Origin: Clostridia bacterium
GTDB lineage: Bacteria > Bacillota > Clostridia > Oscillospirales > Acutalibacteraceae
Length of the DNA stretch: 64,000 nt
NCBI GenBank assembly: GCA_017434855.1
Contig: JAFRUA010000076.1
Location: 1 to 64,000 of the forward strand
Direction: 5' to 3'
The translations under genes and the position numbers were made by a program. Below the pieces are notes generated by a model. That model had not been told where the DNA came from. It was given only the letters and a program-made list of their open reading frames with translations, and made no database searches. Positions 7,757 through 16,922 of the stretch are shown here, piece by piece. The number at the start of each line of letters is the position of its first letter. Position 1 is the first letter of the stretch.

Positions 7757-9279
7757 GCCGGAAACAACGCCACGCCCGACGCCAGCGCGAAAGCCTGATC
7801 GGGCGCAACTTTTTGATCATCATGATCCTGATCCTGTCGCTGGGCGCGATCGCGCTGCTGAGCCACGTTTTGATGGACGACATCTTTTTGCTCAAGGCAA
7901 AGCATGACATGCGGGATGTTGCAGACACCATCAGCGGCATGGACATCACGGACCCGCAGACCAAAGCCCGGCTGTCTGACCTGGAAGCGAGTTACAATTT
8001 CTATTTTGAAATGTATTATCCGCGCGATCAGCTGATCTATACCACCGACGCAAACAACTCGATCTTCGGCGAGATGCAGGACGATAAAAAAAAACTGCAG
8101 CCGCGTTATATGCCGATCCTGGACCGGGAAGAGGTTGACGACGTCAGTTATTTTGAAATGCGGCGCGAGTTCTATACCACCGCAAAATACATCGTCTACG
8201 GCACGCAGTTTGATTCCGGCGTCGCGATCGAGATCTATGCGTCCATCGACATCATTTCTTCCAACGCGCACACCACCAACCGTATTGTGCTGTATGTTGT
8301 GCTGTTCCTCTCCGTCCTGATGCTGGTGCTGTTTTCGGTCCAGAGCTTTGGCGTCACGATCCCCATCAACAAGATCAACCGCATCACCAAGCGGCTGGCG
8401 CAGATGGATTTTGACACGGCGTGTCCCCCCTTCCGTCTGCGGGAAATCGACGAGCTGGGCACCAGCATCAACCGGTTGTCCGCGTCGCTGGATATGACGC
8501 TGAAAACGCTGCGCCGGCGAAACGCGCAACTGGAGCAGGACATTGAAAACGAAAAGGAGCTGCTGGAAAACCGCAAGCAGTTCATTGCCAACGCATCGCA
8601 CGAATTAAAAACGCCGATCGCCATCATCCAGGGCTATGCCGAGGGTCTGAAGTACGGCATCTATGACAGCAACCGCGCGGAGTGCTATGACGTCATTCTG
8701 GAAGAGGCGCAAAAGATGAACGAGCTGGTCATCCGCCTGATGGAGATTAACCGCATCAGCAGCGCCAATGTTGCGCCGGATTACGCGACGTTTTCGCTCA
8801 GCCGCCAGATCGGGACCTTTGTTTCACAGTGCCGCAGCATTTTTGCAAAGAACGGCATCACCGCATTCTGCAATGTGGATGAAGCCTATACCGCCGTGGC
8901 GGACCCGGTGCTGTTTGAGCGGGTACTGAGCAACTATGTTTCCAACGCCGTGAGTCATTGCGCCGGCAAAAAAGAGATCCGCATCACCTGTGACGAGGTG
9001 GACGGCTGCTATCGTATCCGGGTGTTCAACACCGGTAAACCGATCGCCGAAGAGGACCTGCCGAACATCTGGACCAGCTTTTATCGCGCGGACAAATCGC
9101 ACTCCCGCGCCGAAGGCCGTTTCGGGCTGGGTCTGCCCATCGTCGCCGCATCGCAGGAAGCGCAGAAGATGAAATACGGCGTCGAGAACCGCGCCGACGG
9201 CGTGGAATTCTGGTTCGACGTGCGAAAGAGCACGGGAGAAGCTGACGCCGACACCGACACAACGGACGAGAAGGCGTAA
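7753..9279 (+). CDS. Membrane sensor histidine kinase
   Basis: Cognate kinase of the preceding regulator, 508 residues. Transmembrane helices at about 19-41 and 177-199 flank an extracellular sensor region of about 135 residues with no domain I recognise. HAMP follows (about 200-255), then the dimerisation/phosphoacceptor helix with H283 in NASHELKTPIA. The ATPase domain has an N box (VLSNYVSNAVSH) and the glycine-rich lid GRFGLGLPIV. Overlap with the regulator by ATGA implies coupled translation. The layout resembles general envelope-sensing kinases of the VanS/PhoR type; the signal is unknown. Confidence 0.93.
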   Translation: MSRKQRHARRQRESLIGRNFLIIMILILSLGAIALLSHVLMDDIFLLKAKHDMRDVADTISGMDITDPQTKARLSDLEASYNFYFEMYYPRDQLIYTTDANNSIFGEMQDDKKKLQPRYMPILDREEVDDVSYFEMRREFYTTAKYIVYGTQFDSGVAIEIYASIDIISSNAHTTNRIVLYVVLFLSVLMLVLFSVQSFGVTIPINKINRITKRLAQMDFDTACPPFRLREIDELGTSINRLSASLDMTLKTLRRRNAQLEQDIENEKELLENRKQFIANASHELKTPIAIIQGYAEGLKYGIYDSNRAECYDVILEEAQKMNELVIRLMEINRISSANVAPDYATFSLSRQIGTFVSQCRSIFAKNGITAFCNVDEAYTAVADPVLFERVLSNYVSNAVSHCAGKKEIRITCDEVDGCYRIRVFNTGKPIAEEDLPNIWTSFYRADKSHSRAEGRFGLGLPIVAASQEAQKMKYGVENRADGVEFWFDVRKSTGEADADTDTTDEKA

Positions 9280-9302
9280 CAAATAAATCATGACACAACG
9301 TG

Positions 9303-9337
9303 AAACCGACGGAACTGCACACGCAGCCCGTCGGTTT
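9303..9337. terminator. Convergent terminator hairpin
   Basis: A 10-base perfect inverted repeat, AAACCGACGG (9303-9312) and CCGTCGGTTT (9328-9337), lies between the convergent kinase gene and the TIR gene. The stem is good, but the U-tracts on either side are weak. Confidence 0.6.
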
Positions 9338-9366
9338 GGTTGTATTTCATCATTGGATTCAATTGG

Positions 9367-11466
9367 TCAGAATCGGAAATCATCGGCACGGAACGGCGGG
9401 ATGCTTTCGATCTGCGCCATCAGTTTGGCATCTTTGCGTTCTTTGACCATAAGTTGTGCTCTGCGGATCGTTCGGAGAACGGGACGGAAGACCAGGCCGC
9501 CGATTGCGGAACCAATCACAAAACCGATCAAGAGTACCAGGAAATCTCCAATGCCGTCAATATCGCTGAACCCGCCTGAAATCACAAAAACCAACAGGTC
9601 AAAAATAAAGAATCCGCCCGCAAGGATCAACCACATTTTACGCTTTGTCTCATCACTGTTCAGCCCGCCGAGCGATCTTCTTGTCGCTTCCAGACGTGTG
9701 GTGACCTGCTCTCTTTGCTGCAGCAGCGGGTATGCCTGCGTGTAACGCATATTTGCATTGTTATAAGCCGCGTCCGCCTGGGCTTTTACCTGCTGGGCGC
9801 GCTGTTTGCTGTCCTTAAAGCTCTTCAGTGCTTCAAATTCTTTTTGCGCCTGGACCAATTCGGAATGCGAATGTGCGTTGGCCTGTTTCATACCGGCGGC
9901 GTTGTACTTCTCGTTCAGAATGCCCAGGAACTTATCTCGGCCCTCTCGAATGACTTTTTCCACCTTGGCAAGGTCAGCCTGATAGGCGGCAACGGCTGCT
10001 GCGCGATCCTTTTGATCTTTTTCTGCCGCACGGTCAACAAGTTCCTGCAGGCGAGCGACGTATTCCTTTTCCTGTTGCGTAATTCTCGCTGAGAATTGCG
10101 CCGAAGAGAACTGAATGGAACGCATATAATCGCCATTATTATGAAGGTCTTCAACTCGTTTCTGAAGATCGTTTTGTTGCGGTCGCAGCGTTGAGGTATA
10201 GGTAGCCGGAATCTTATCCAGATACCCCTCAATGGTGGCTTTGTCGAAAAAGTCCGGCACTTCATTTTCACGAAGGATCCTCTGGTGCTGCTCTTTGATC
10301 CCCTGGTCCAGAATGATGACAGTTTCTGATTGGACTTCTGCCGATTCCTTTACGTTACGATCAAAGTATTCCGAAAGACTCCTCGCACGTTTTCTAGCCA
10401 AAAACTTTCCAAGATACGCTTCGCCGTTTTCAGCTTCAAGGTTCAAAACTTCGTCAAAGAATCCGTTCGCTTCATCCCATCTATCTCCGTCCGTCAACGC
10501 AAAGTTTCCACGTTTAAGCAGATTTGCGCCGGTGTTATCAACAGAAGAAATCACTGCTGCACTTGAAAACTTCTTCTCTGGAAAGAACTCCTGCATATAA
10601 CGTGAAATCTCTTCAATTTTTCCGACTCGACCGAGGTCATGCGCCTGATTGGACTTGATCTCAGGCGGCAGGTCATATGGACTCATATCCTTATAACACG
10701 GAATGATGACCTTTTTGCTGTCCTTTGCCATCAGCCGAAGAAAGCGACCCCACTCGTTTCGCACCCAAGGCGCCTGCATATACTCCGGTCTCGTGCAGAC
10801 TGTGATCATTACCCGCGCAGTGGTGAGCGCGGAAAAAATAATCGCTTCATAGTCTTTTACGTAGGCGGCGTCCATGGTCACATGCGAGAAAAAGACGCGA
10901 TAGCCTTTTTCGGTCAGTTTGTCATAGAGCCTTTCCGCTAGCAATGAATCCTGCGTACGCTGATCGTCATTATCCTTTTCCTTATAGCAAATAAAACAAT
11001 CGTACGGTTTTTGAGTCTTGACGATTTCAATGATGTCATGGTTGATGCGGTCAATTTCCTGTGCCTGATTCAAATAATACTTTTTAGACGTTTCATCCGC
11101 ATACAATACTGCCTTTTTAAAGTTTTCATCCTCTGTCATGCTGGTAACCATCGTACGATGACAGGTTGGTTTCATATCGTCCGAGTACGGATCGTCGACA
11201 TATTCGATACCGAACTCGCACAGACACAGTCCCCAATATGCTTCCGCTTCCCGTGGGAAATCGATGATCAGTCTTTCATAAGCGCTCGCTGCACGGTCAA
11301 ACAGCATTTGCATGCGCAATTTGTTAGCCAAGTTGAATTCCACCGACTTTTTTTCGTCATCCACGGTCGGGACCGTCTGGATGCTGTCGCAGTTTTCACA
11401 TTCGGCCAAATTACCATTTTCGAGCATGTGAAGTTTTCCGCCACATATTTTGCATTCGAAAACCAT
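9367..11466 (-). CDS. Zinc-ribbon/TIR protein with coiled coil and C-terminal membrane hairpin
   Basis: A 699-residue protein. Order: a zinc ribbon (CKIC at 5-8, CENC at 23-26); a short helical TPR-like segment (about 40-150, with YWGLCLCEFGIEYVDDP); a TIR domain (about 155-285, starting YDCFICYKEKD); a long coiled-coil region (about 420-600); and two transmembrane helices (about 612-632 and 641-660) joined by a short acidic turn. E207 in KDYEAIIFSAL aligns by eye with the catalytic glutamate of NAD-cleaving TIR domains. It would sit on the inner membrane face with TIR in the cytosol. Last gene of the cluster, 38 bases after its neighbour. Base composition is lower in GC than nearby genes. 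The N-terminal architecture is common in gut Firmicutes; its function is not known to me. Confidence 0.85.
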   Translation of the reverse strand: MVFECKICGGKLHMLENGNLAECENCDSIQTVPTVDDEKKSVEFNLANKLRMQMLFDRAASAYERLIIDFPREAEAYWGLCLCEFGIEYVDDPYSDDMKPTCHRTMVTSMTEDENFKKAVLYADETSKKYYLNQAQEIDRINHDIIEIVKTQKPYDCFICYKEKDNDDQRTQDSLLAERLYDKLTEKGYRVFFSHVTMDAAYVKDYEAIIFSALTTARVMITVCTRPEYMQAPWVRNEWGRFLRLMAKDSKKVIIPCYKDMSPYDLPPEIKSNQAHDLGRVGKIEEISRYMQEFFPEKKFSSAAVISSVDNTGANLLKRGNFALTDGDRWDEANGFFDEVLNLEAENGEAYLGKFLARKRARSLSEYFDRNVKESAEVQSETVIILDQGIKEQHQRILRENEVPDFFDKATIEGYLDKIPATYTSTLRPQQNDLQKRVEDLHNNGDYMRSIQFSSAQFSARITQQEKEYVARLQELVDRAAEKDQKDRAAAVAAYQADLAKVEKVIREGRDKFLGILNEKYNAAGMKQANAHSHSELVQAQKEFEALKSFKDSKQRAQQVKAQADAAYNNANMRYTQAYPLLQQREQVTTRLEATRRSLGGLNSDETKRKMWLILAGGFFIFDLLVFVISGGFSDIDGIGDFLVLLIGFVIGSAIGGLVFRPVLRTIRRAQLMVKERKDAKLMAQIESIPPFRADDFRF

Positions 11467-11504
11467 ATCTTTTCCTTCTCCTTTACTTGAATTACTCCCG
11501 CACG

Positions 11505-12212
11505 TTATCGTGTCATCGATTTATACGTCTTGCAGACGTCGTTGCGGTGGGCAAGCTTGCGGCTGATGGCGTCGACCATATTTTCGGCGTTGTCCACACG
11601 GTTGGCCATCACGTCCAGGCGCAGCGTTTCGATTGCGGCAACGATATCGCTTTCCAGCTGCGCGGTGGCGTCAGACGACACCGGATCGCTGTAGCGAAAC
11701 GCCTCCGACAGCTTCATCAGCTTCTGACGCAGAGCGTCGTCGCGGCATTCGCGTGTGATGTCGTCCAGCTCCACGCGGAAGTATTTTGCGGCAGCAATGC
11801 TTTGACGTGTTTCGTCATCGACTTTTTCAATGATCTGTCTGGTATTCACTGCGGCGACAACACCCACCAGCGCCAGGAAAAGCAGAAATACGCATACCAG
11901 CAGCGTGATCCAGTACGGCACCTCAAATTTGACGTCAAGGAAATAGATCACAATTCCGACAACCATCTGAATAATCAGATAGAGATAGCCGATGCGGAAA
12001 ATCGGCAGGCCGTAAATGCGGCTGAGGATCGTTGATTTGTCATTAAACGAGATCGACGTCACAATGCAGCTGACGATGATTGCAACGATCGAAAAAGAAA
12101 AGGCGATCCACGTGGAAGCGTATTTATCGTGCGGAATCAGGAAAAAACACAGCAGGAAAAATGCGAGTATGACGGTGTGCAGCGCAATGATGGATTTATT
12201 CAGATATTTCAT
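11505..12212 (-). CDS. Four-helix membrane protein of the TIR/SPFH cluster
   Basis: An unrecognised 235-residue membrane protein. Four hydrophobic helices (about 8-27, 34-55, 72-91 and 100-122) occupy the first half. The cytosolic C-terminal half is helical and charged (from about NTRQIIEKVDDETRQ) with no cysteine cluster or catalytic motif. It starts 3 bases after the SPFH gene stop, with AAGGAG 8 bases ahead, so the two are expected to be made together. A membrane anchor or channel-like partner for the SPFH oligomer is plausible, but that is inference from context only. Confidence 0.8.
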   Translation of the reverse strand: MKYLNKSIIALHTVILAFFLLCFFLIPHDKYASTWIAFSFSIVAIIVSCIVTSISFNDKSTILSRIYGLPIFRIGYLYLIIQMVVGIVIYFLDVKFEVPYWITLLVCVFLLFLALVGVVAAVNTRQIIEKVDDETRQSIAAAKYFRVELDDITRECRDDALRQKLMKLSEAFRYSDPVSSDATAQLESDIVAAIETLRLDVMANRVDNAENMVDAISRKLAHRNDVCKTYKSMTR

Positions 12213-12215
12213 ATT

Positions 12216-14129
12216 TTAATCTCCTTTTGAATTCCCGCATTCCGGGCAAAATTTTGATTGAATGTTGGTGGTTCCGCATTTTGGGCAGGTCCAGGTCGGG
12301 TCATCTGCGGGTTTCGAGGTACCGCAATTGGGGCAGAATTTTGATTTGATTCCCTCAGCGCCGCACTTCGGGCATGTCCAGCCCGGGTCCTCGGCCGGTT
12401 TCTTTGCGCCGCAGTTCGGGCAGAAGTTGGAGGTGATCCCCTCGGTTCCGCAATCCGGACAGGTCCAGCCGGCGTCCGGCTTTTTCTCAGGTTTGCCGCA
12501 GGCGGGGCAGAATTTGGACGTGATGCCCGTGTTGCCGCATTCGCAGGTCCAGCCGGCAGGCGCGGGCTGCGCACCGGCAAGGTTTGCGCCCAACCGGTCG
12601 CCCAGTTCTTTGGTTCCGCTGACGATGGGGTTGATGGCATCCTTCGTCATACCGATGACGCCGCCCATCGCGCCCAGTGTGATGCCCAGCGATGCAATAT
12701 CGCCCAGGCCGCCGCCACCGCCTTCGCCGCCGGTGATGCCGTTTTTCATGGCCTCCAAACCGACCTGACGCGCCGTTTCCTGCTGATAGGTGTAGCCCTT
12801 GGCCTGCATTTCGGCAGCCTCGGCAAAGGCCTTGGCCTTATAAGCCTCCGCTTCTGCCTGGGCCTGGATCAGCTTGAGCTGCGCCGCAGTCTGCGCCTCC
12901 ACCATCTTGCGCTGCGCAGCAGCTTCGGCCACGTCTTTTTTGATGGACTCATCACGCACGCCGAGCGTCCGTTCCGCATACTGCAAGCTCAGGCGATGGA
13001 AGTTGGGGTCTTCGTCCTTTGTCGGCAGCAGGATGCGCGTGACATAGAATTCCGGCATAACAAGGCCGTATTCTTCCAGCGCTTCGTTGATTCTGTCGCG
13101 CAGATAGACCGAAAGGGAGTCAAGATAGGCGTCCGCTTCCAACAGGTTGACGTTGTTGTCTTTGATCGCCTTTGACAGGAAGGTCTTGACCTTGGTGTTG
13201 ATCATGCCGCGGAAATGCTTGACGACCGGCTTGGTCTTGTATTCGCGCGCCTGATCGGGATTAGCGCCGGCACCGAACCCATTGTCCTGCGGCGTACCGG
13301 TGAATTCGGAAAGCAGGAAAGAGTCGGTGGTCCCGACGACCTTCAACACAAACTTTCTGGAGTCCGCCACACGCAGATTGAAGTCACCGCAGGCGCCGAT
13401 CTTGACGTGCAGGCCCGAACCCGGGTCAAACACGCCGACCTTGCTGTCGGTCCCCCACTTGATGCCCATGTGGGTCGTGAGGTTGATGAAATAGACCTCG
13501 CTGTGGAAGAAGTTGTCGGTGCCGCCGGGAAACTTATAGAGCGTATCCAGCGCCGGCAGATTCTGCGTCGTGAGCGTATAGCGCCCGGCGCCGAACAGGT
13601 CCAGCGCACGCCCGTCGCGGAAGAACAGCGCTTCCTGACTCTCATGGACGATCAGCTGCGACCCGAGGTTGAAATCTTCGATCGGGTGTTTCCAAACAAA
13701 GACGTCGTTGCCGCCCTCATATTTGATGACGCTGACAACGCCTTTTTTGCGCGCCTCTTCCGCAGCGATCTGTTTTTGCACGTCAAACAGATTGTCACAC
13801 AGCGGGCACTCAAACGTCGGCGCCGCCTTGTCGACCATCAGCTCGCATGCGCAGGACGGGCAGTGGACGGTCGTGGAGTTTTTCATGTCGTCAAGCGTGT
13901 TGATCGGTTCCTTGCAGACCGGGCAGCGCGCGCGCTTTTTCTTTGCCTGGTCAAAGGCGACCATGCTGCCGCAGTGCGGACACTTGCGCGCACCCATACG
14001 CGCCGAATCCACATGCAGGTGATGCCCGTTCGGGCACGTCGCCTCCTGATGCAAATGTTTTGACATCATGACGTAGGAAGTCCGTCCCTCCTGCGCACAA
14101 TACGGACATTCGACAGCAAATTTTCCCAT
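12216..14129 (-). CDS. SPFH (band 7) protein flanked by zinc-ribbon arrays
   Basis: A 637-residue protein of the YdjI/'virion core protein' SPFH class. The N-terminal 120 residues hold several Cys pairs (CPYC, CPHC, CPVC, CPSC, CPLC). The SPFH core spans about 135-390. A charged Ala/Glu/Lys coiled coil (about 395-460) then precedes a glycine-rich linker (466-476). Four C-terminal zinc ribbons (527-637) repeat every 29 residues in the pattern WTCPxCG...FCPxCG. SPFH proteins assemble membrane-associated rings or scaffolds; the zinc ribbons suggest protein or nucleic-acid docking. The start has AAAGGAG 8 bases upstream. It stands 56 bases after the TIR-ankyrin gene. The biological role is inferred only. 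Confidence 0.88.
   Translation of the reverse strand: MGKFAVECPYCAQEGRTSYVMMSKHLHQEATCPNGHHLHVDSARMGARKCPHCGSMVAFDQAKKKRARCPVCKEPINTLDDMKNSTTVHCPSCACELMVDKAAPTFECPLCDNLFDVQKQIAAEEARKKGVVSVIKYEGGNDVFVWKHPIEDFNLGSQLIVHESQEALFFRDGRALDLFGAGRYTLTTQNLPALDTLYKFPGGTDNFFHSEVYFINLTTHMGIKWGTDSKVGVFDPGSGLHVKIGACGDFNLRVADSRKFVLKVVGTTDSFLLSEFTGTPQDNGFGAGANPDQAREYKTKPVVKHFRGMINTKVKTFLSKAIKDNNVNLLEADAYLDSLSVYLRDRINEALEEYGLVMPEFYVTRILLPTKDEDPNFHRLSLQYAERTLGVRDESIKKDVAEAAAQRKMVEAQTAAQLKLIQAQAEAEAYKAKAFAEAAEMQAKGYTYQQETARQVGLEAMKNGITGGEGGGGGLGDIASLGITLGAMGGVIGMTKDAINPIVSGTKELGDRLGANLAGAQPAPAGWTCECGNTGITSKFCPACGKPEKKPDAGWTCPDCGTEGITSNFCPNCGAKKPAEDPGWTCPKCGAEGIKSKFCPNCGTSKPADDPTWTCPKCGTTNIQSKFCPECGNSKGD
12219..12551 (-). 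repeat. 87-base tandem repeats encoding C-terminal zinc ribbons
   Basis: Four consecutive units of 28-29 codons encode WTC...CG...FCP.CG zinc ribbons at the end of the SPFH gene. The central two are the most alike at both DNA and protein level. The first has CxC in place of CxxC, and the last is shortened to 25 codons. Such in-frame repeats can change copy number by slippage or recombination. Confidence 0.85.
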
Positions 14130-14185
14130 GTTGACAATCTCCTTTACTTTCTATGATCGATAATGATGATACTTCTTCAAATGAA

Positions 14186-16206
14186 TCAAAACAGGCCACT
14201 GCCCCTCCAGCCGAGCTGACGCAGCTGCGTTAAAAGCTCCTTTGGCAGGCCGTCCTTATGAAATGGATATTTAATGATACGGTATTTTTGCAGATTGATA
14301 TGCACTTCGGCGTTCCAGTCTGCGCCGGCATTCAAAAGCATCTGAACAACATTCAGATTGCCCCACTTGTCAATCGCACAGAACAGCGGCGTACTGTCAA
14401 ACCAATCCGCGGACCCGGCTTTGTATTTTGAAAACTGATTGACGTTTGCCCCGGCCCGAATCAGCAGTTGCACGATGCTTTCGTTTTTAACGGCGATCGC
14501 CCGGTCAAGCGGCGTAAAGAACCGCATGTCGTTTTGCAGTGCGGATTCATTGAGGATCGGCGAATTCGGCTTGTAGCGCATTAGAAGCATCTCGTCCGGC
14601 TTGGCGCCGGCAGAAAGCAGCATGCTGACAAGTCTGGGATTGTTGGCCTCGATGATTGCGGCAATCAGCGGCGTGCAGGAAATTTCATATCTGCTTTCAT
14701 TCGTATAACTGACCCGAAGGTTGACGTTTGCCCCGGCTTGGATCAGCAACCGGACCAACGCCTCGTCTTTCCGTTTCCAGATTGCACGATAAAGGGCGGA
14801 ATACAGGTTCTTTTTTCCGTTTTTTGTTATAACGGTCTGCAGCGTGTTGACGTCTGCGCCCGCGGCAATCAAAAGCTGCGCAAACGCCAGGTCGTTGTTT
14901 TCCACCGCTTTGTGCAAAAGCTGGTACCGCTCATTTTTTGCTTCAAACCAGGTGCCCGCAACGGCAGGAAAACGTTCCAGTACAAAACGGATCCCGTTCT
15001 GATCCTCTGCCAGCGCATACAATAACAGCACTTCTTTTGCGTTATCCGCATTGATAAACGCCGCCTCCCCCGCAGAAACCTGAGGCGACAGCTTGCGTAC
15101 TTCGCCAAGATAGGATTTTTTCTCCGCTTCGGTCTCAGCTGTCAGCGCCAGGCCGAAAAACACGCCCGGGTCCCCTGACGTGAGCCTTGCCGCTTCCATA
15201 AACTGCGTGCGGGCCCCTTCGATATTTCCGGAATTCAAAGACAGCCGGGCCAGCTTTTTGATGTTTTCGACCTGTGAATTCTCTGCCTGCGCGGCGGGGC
15301 GAGCAGTTGAACCGCTTTTTCCGAAAATCTTTTCAATTCCGCGCAGCAGGTCCTGCATCGCGCCGACCTTGCCCATGTCCTGTGCCTGGAATTTGGCAAA
15401 CTCCCGCGGCATGTCATAGGCGTCCACACCCTTGTAGCAGGGAATGAGGACCTTGTCTTTTCTTTTGCCATCAGGAGCAAAAAGCGGTTCCATTCGTTCT
15501 TGACCCAGACGGCGTTGAAATGCTCATAATCGGTGCCGAACACAAGCATCACCTTCGCGCTGTTGAGCGCGGCGAAGATGTAAGGCTCATACTCCTGTCC
15601 GAGTTTGTCTTCCAACGTGATGCGTGAAAAGAACACACGGTAACCTTTTTCGGTCAGTGCGTCATAGACGTCCTGGGCAATGACGGAATCCACCGTGCGC
15701 TCGCCGTTGGTGTCAGTCTCTTTGTAACAGATAAAAATGTCATACGGCTCTTCTTTGGACGAGACCTCGAGGATGCCCTTGCGGATCTCTTCAATGACCT
15801 TTGCTTCGTCGCGATAGACCTTGCGCGCAAGGACGTCGGCGTTTTCCAGCGTCTGATCAAAATTGTCATCCTCTAAAATCGAAGTAAAAGACGAACGGTG
15901 GCACGTGGGAATCTTTTTGCCGCTTGCCGGGTCGTCCACATATTCGATACCGTAATTGCAAAGGCACAATCCCCAGTAGGCCTCCGCCTCACGCGGAAAC
16001 TGGGCCACAATACTCTCATAAATGCCGGCAGCCTTGTCAAACTCATTGGCCAGGCGCAAGCGATTGGCGCGGTTGAACAGCGCCATCTTTTTTTCATCGT
16101 CGGCGAACGGCACGGTCTGGACAGTGCCGCAATAGTCACATTCGACCACGTTGTCTGCGTCGGTGATGTTGAGATCGCCGCCGCACATTTTGCATTGATA
16201 GATCAT
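14186..16206 (-). CDS. Zinc-ribbon/TIR/ankyrin-repeat protein (frameshifted)
   Basis: The N-terminal half matches the downstream TIR protein closely: zinc ribbon (CKMC, CDYC), TPR-like segment (YWGLCLCNYGIEYVDDP) and TIR domain from YDIFICYKETD. E207 in EYEPYIFAAL is the candidate catalytic glutamate. The frame breaks in T runs at plus-strand 15458-15466. Restoring one A on the coding strand yields MAKEKDKVLIPCYKG and continues into PREFAKFQAQDMGKVGAM. The C-terminal half holds about five ankyrin repeats (AQLLIAAGADVN, VRLLIQAGANVN, VQLLIRAGANVN, VQMLLNAGADW). The repaired protein would be about 670 residues, with no membrane segment. Either a recent inactivation or an assembly indel; both halves otherwise look functional. 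Confidence 0.82.
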
Positions 16207-16249
16207 CCGTGATTCTCCCCTTTATTTACAGAAAGTACCGCAAGCAAAC

Positions 16250-16852
16250 TTACTTCAGCAGATCGTCAATCTGTCCGGCGAGATCGTCCAGAAGAAGACG
16301 CAGTTCGTCGGTCGGTTTGTTTTCAGCAGATGTATTTTGTTTTGGCAATACGTCAGGCGCTTTCACAGGGCGGCTGACACGCTGCGGAGCCGGAGCGCTT
16401 TGATTCTGCTGCGTGGAATCATAGATTAAAAAATCATATTCATAAACGCTGGAATTGTTGACCCACACTTCCAAATGATAGCGGCCGTTATCCACGCGGG
16501 AACCGTCGCTTCCGCGAAGGATCCAAACCATGCCGAACTTGTTGTAATCGGCCTCAACGCGCAGATCACTTGTATCGTCAAAAATACAGTTTTCAGCTTC
16601 ATCATAAATCGTGTAATTGACTTTTATGGTTCCGTCATATCCGATGCGGTGATACATGCTGACCTGAATCGACATGTACTGATACTTTCCGATATCGATC
16701 TTTGACGTATATGGATTATTTGAAAAGATATCATTCTTGTCGTTGGTACCGGTCAAATGAATCTGTTTGATCAGCTTCGGGCCGTTCCAGCGGCGCTGCT
16801 TTTCCAAAATTTTATCGCCGTTCTTTTGATACATTACGGGGTTATTTTCCAT
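16250..16852 (-). CDS. Unrecognised beta-rich protein opening the TIR/SPFH cluster
   Basis: I do not recognise this 200-residue protein. Its first 155 residues alternate polar and hydrophobic residues as in a beta sandwich (YQYMSIQVSMYHRI, IKVNYTIYDEAENCIF, RYHLEVWVNNSSVYEYDFLIY). A Pro/Ala-rich linker follows, then a short acidic amphipathic helix (ELRLLLDDLAGQIDDLLK) that could be a docking peptide. No signal peptide or cysteine cluster is present. The ATG at 16852 has AAAGGA nine bases upstream and is preferred to a TTG six codons earlier. It lies 43 bases ahead of the TIR-ankyrin gene and is probably cotranscribed with it. Confidence 0.7.
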   Translation of the reverse strand: MENNPVMYQKNGDKILEKQRRWNGPKLIKQIHLTGTNDKNDIFSNNPYTSKIDIGKYQYMSIQVSMYHRIGYDGTIKVNYTIYDEAENCIFDDTSDLRVEADYNKFGMVWILRGSDGSRVDNGRYHLEVWVNNSSVYEYDFLIYDSTQQNQSAPAPQRVSRPVKAPDVLPKQNTSAENKPTDELRLLLDDLAGQIDDLLK

Positions 16853-16922
16853 TCGGAGCCATCCTTTCAATTTTCACGAATACGCTTCACTGAATAAAAC
16901 GTGGTTTTTAAAGCGAAACTTC

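Noticed and set aside
9367-16852. Prophage or integrative element carrying the TIR cluster
   Set aside because: No integrase, transposase, phage structural gene, tRNA boundary or flanking direct repeat was found.
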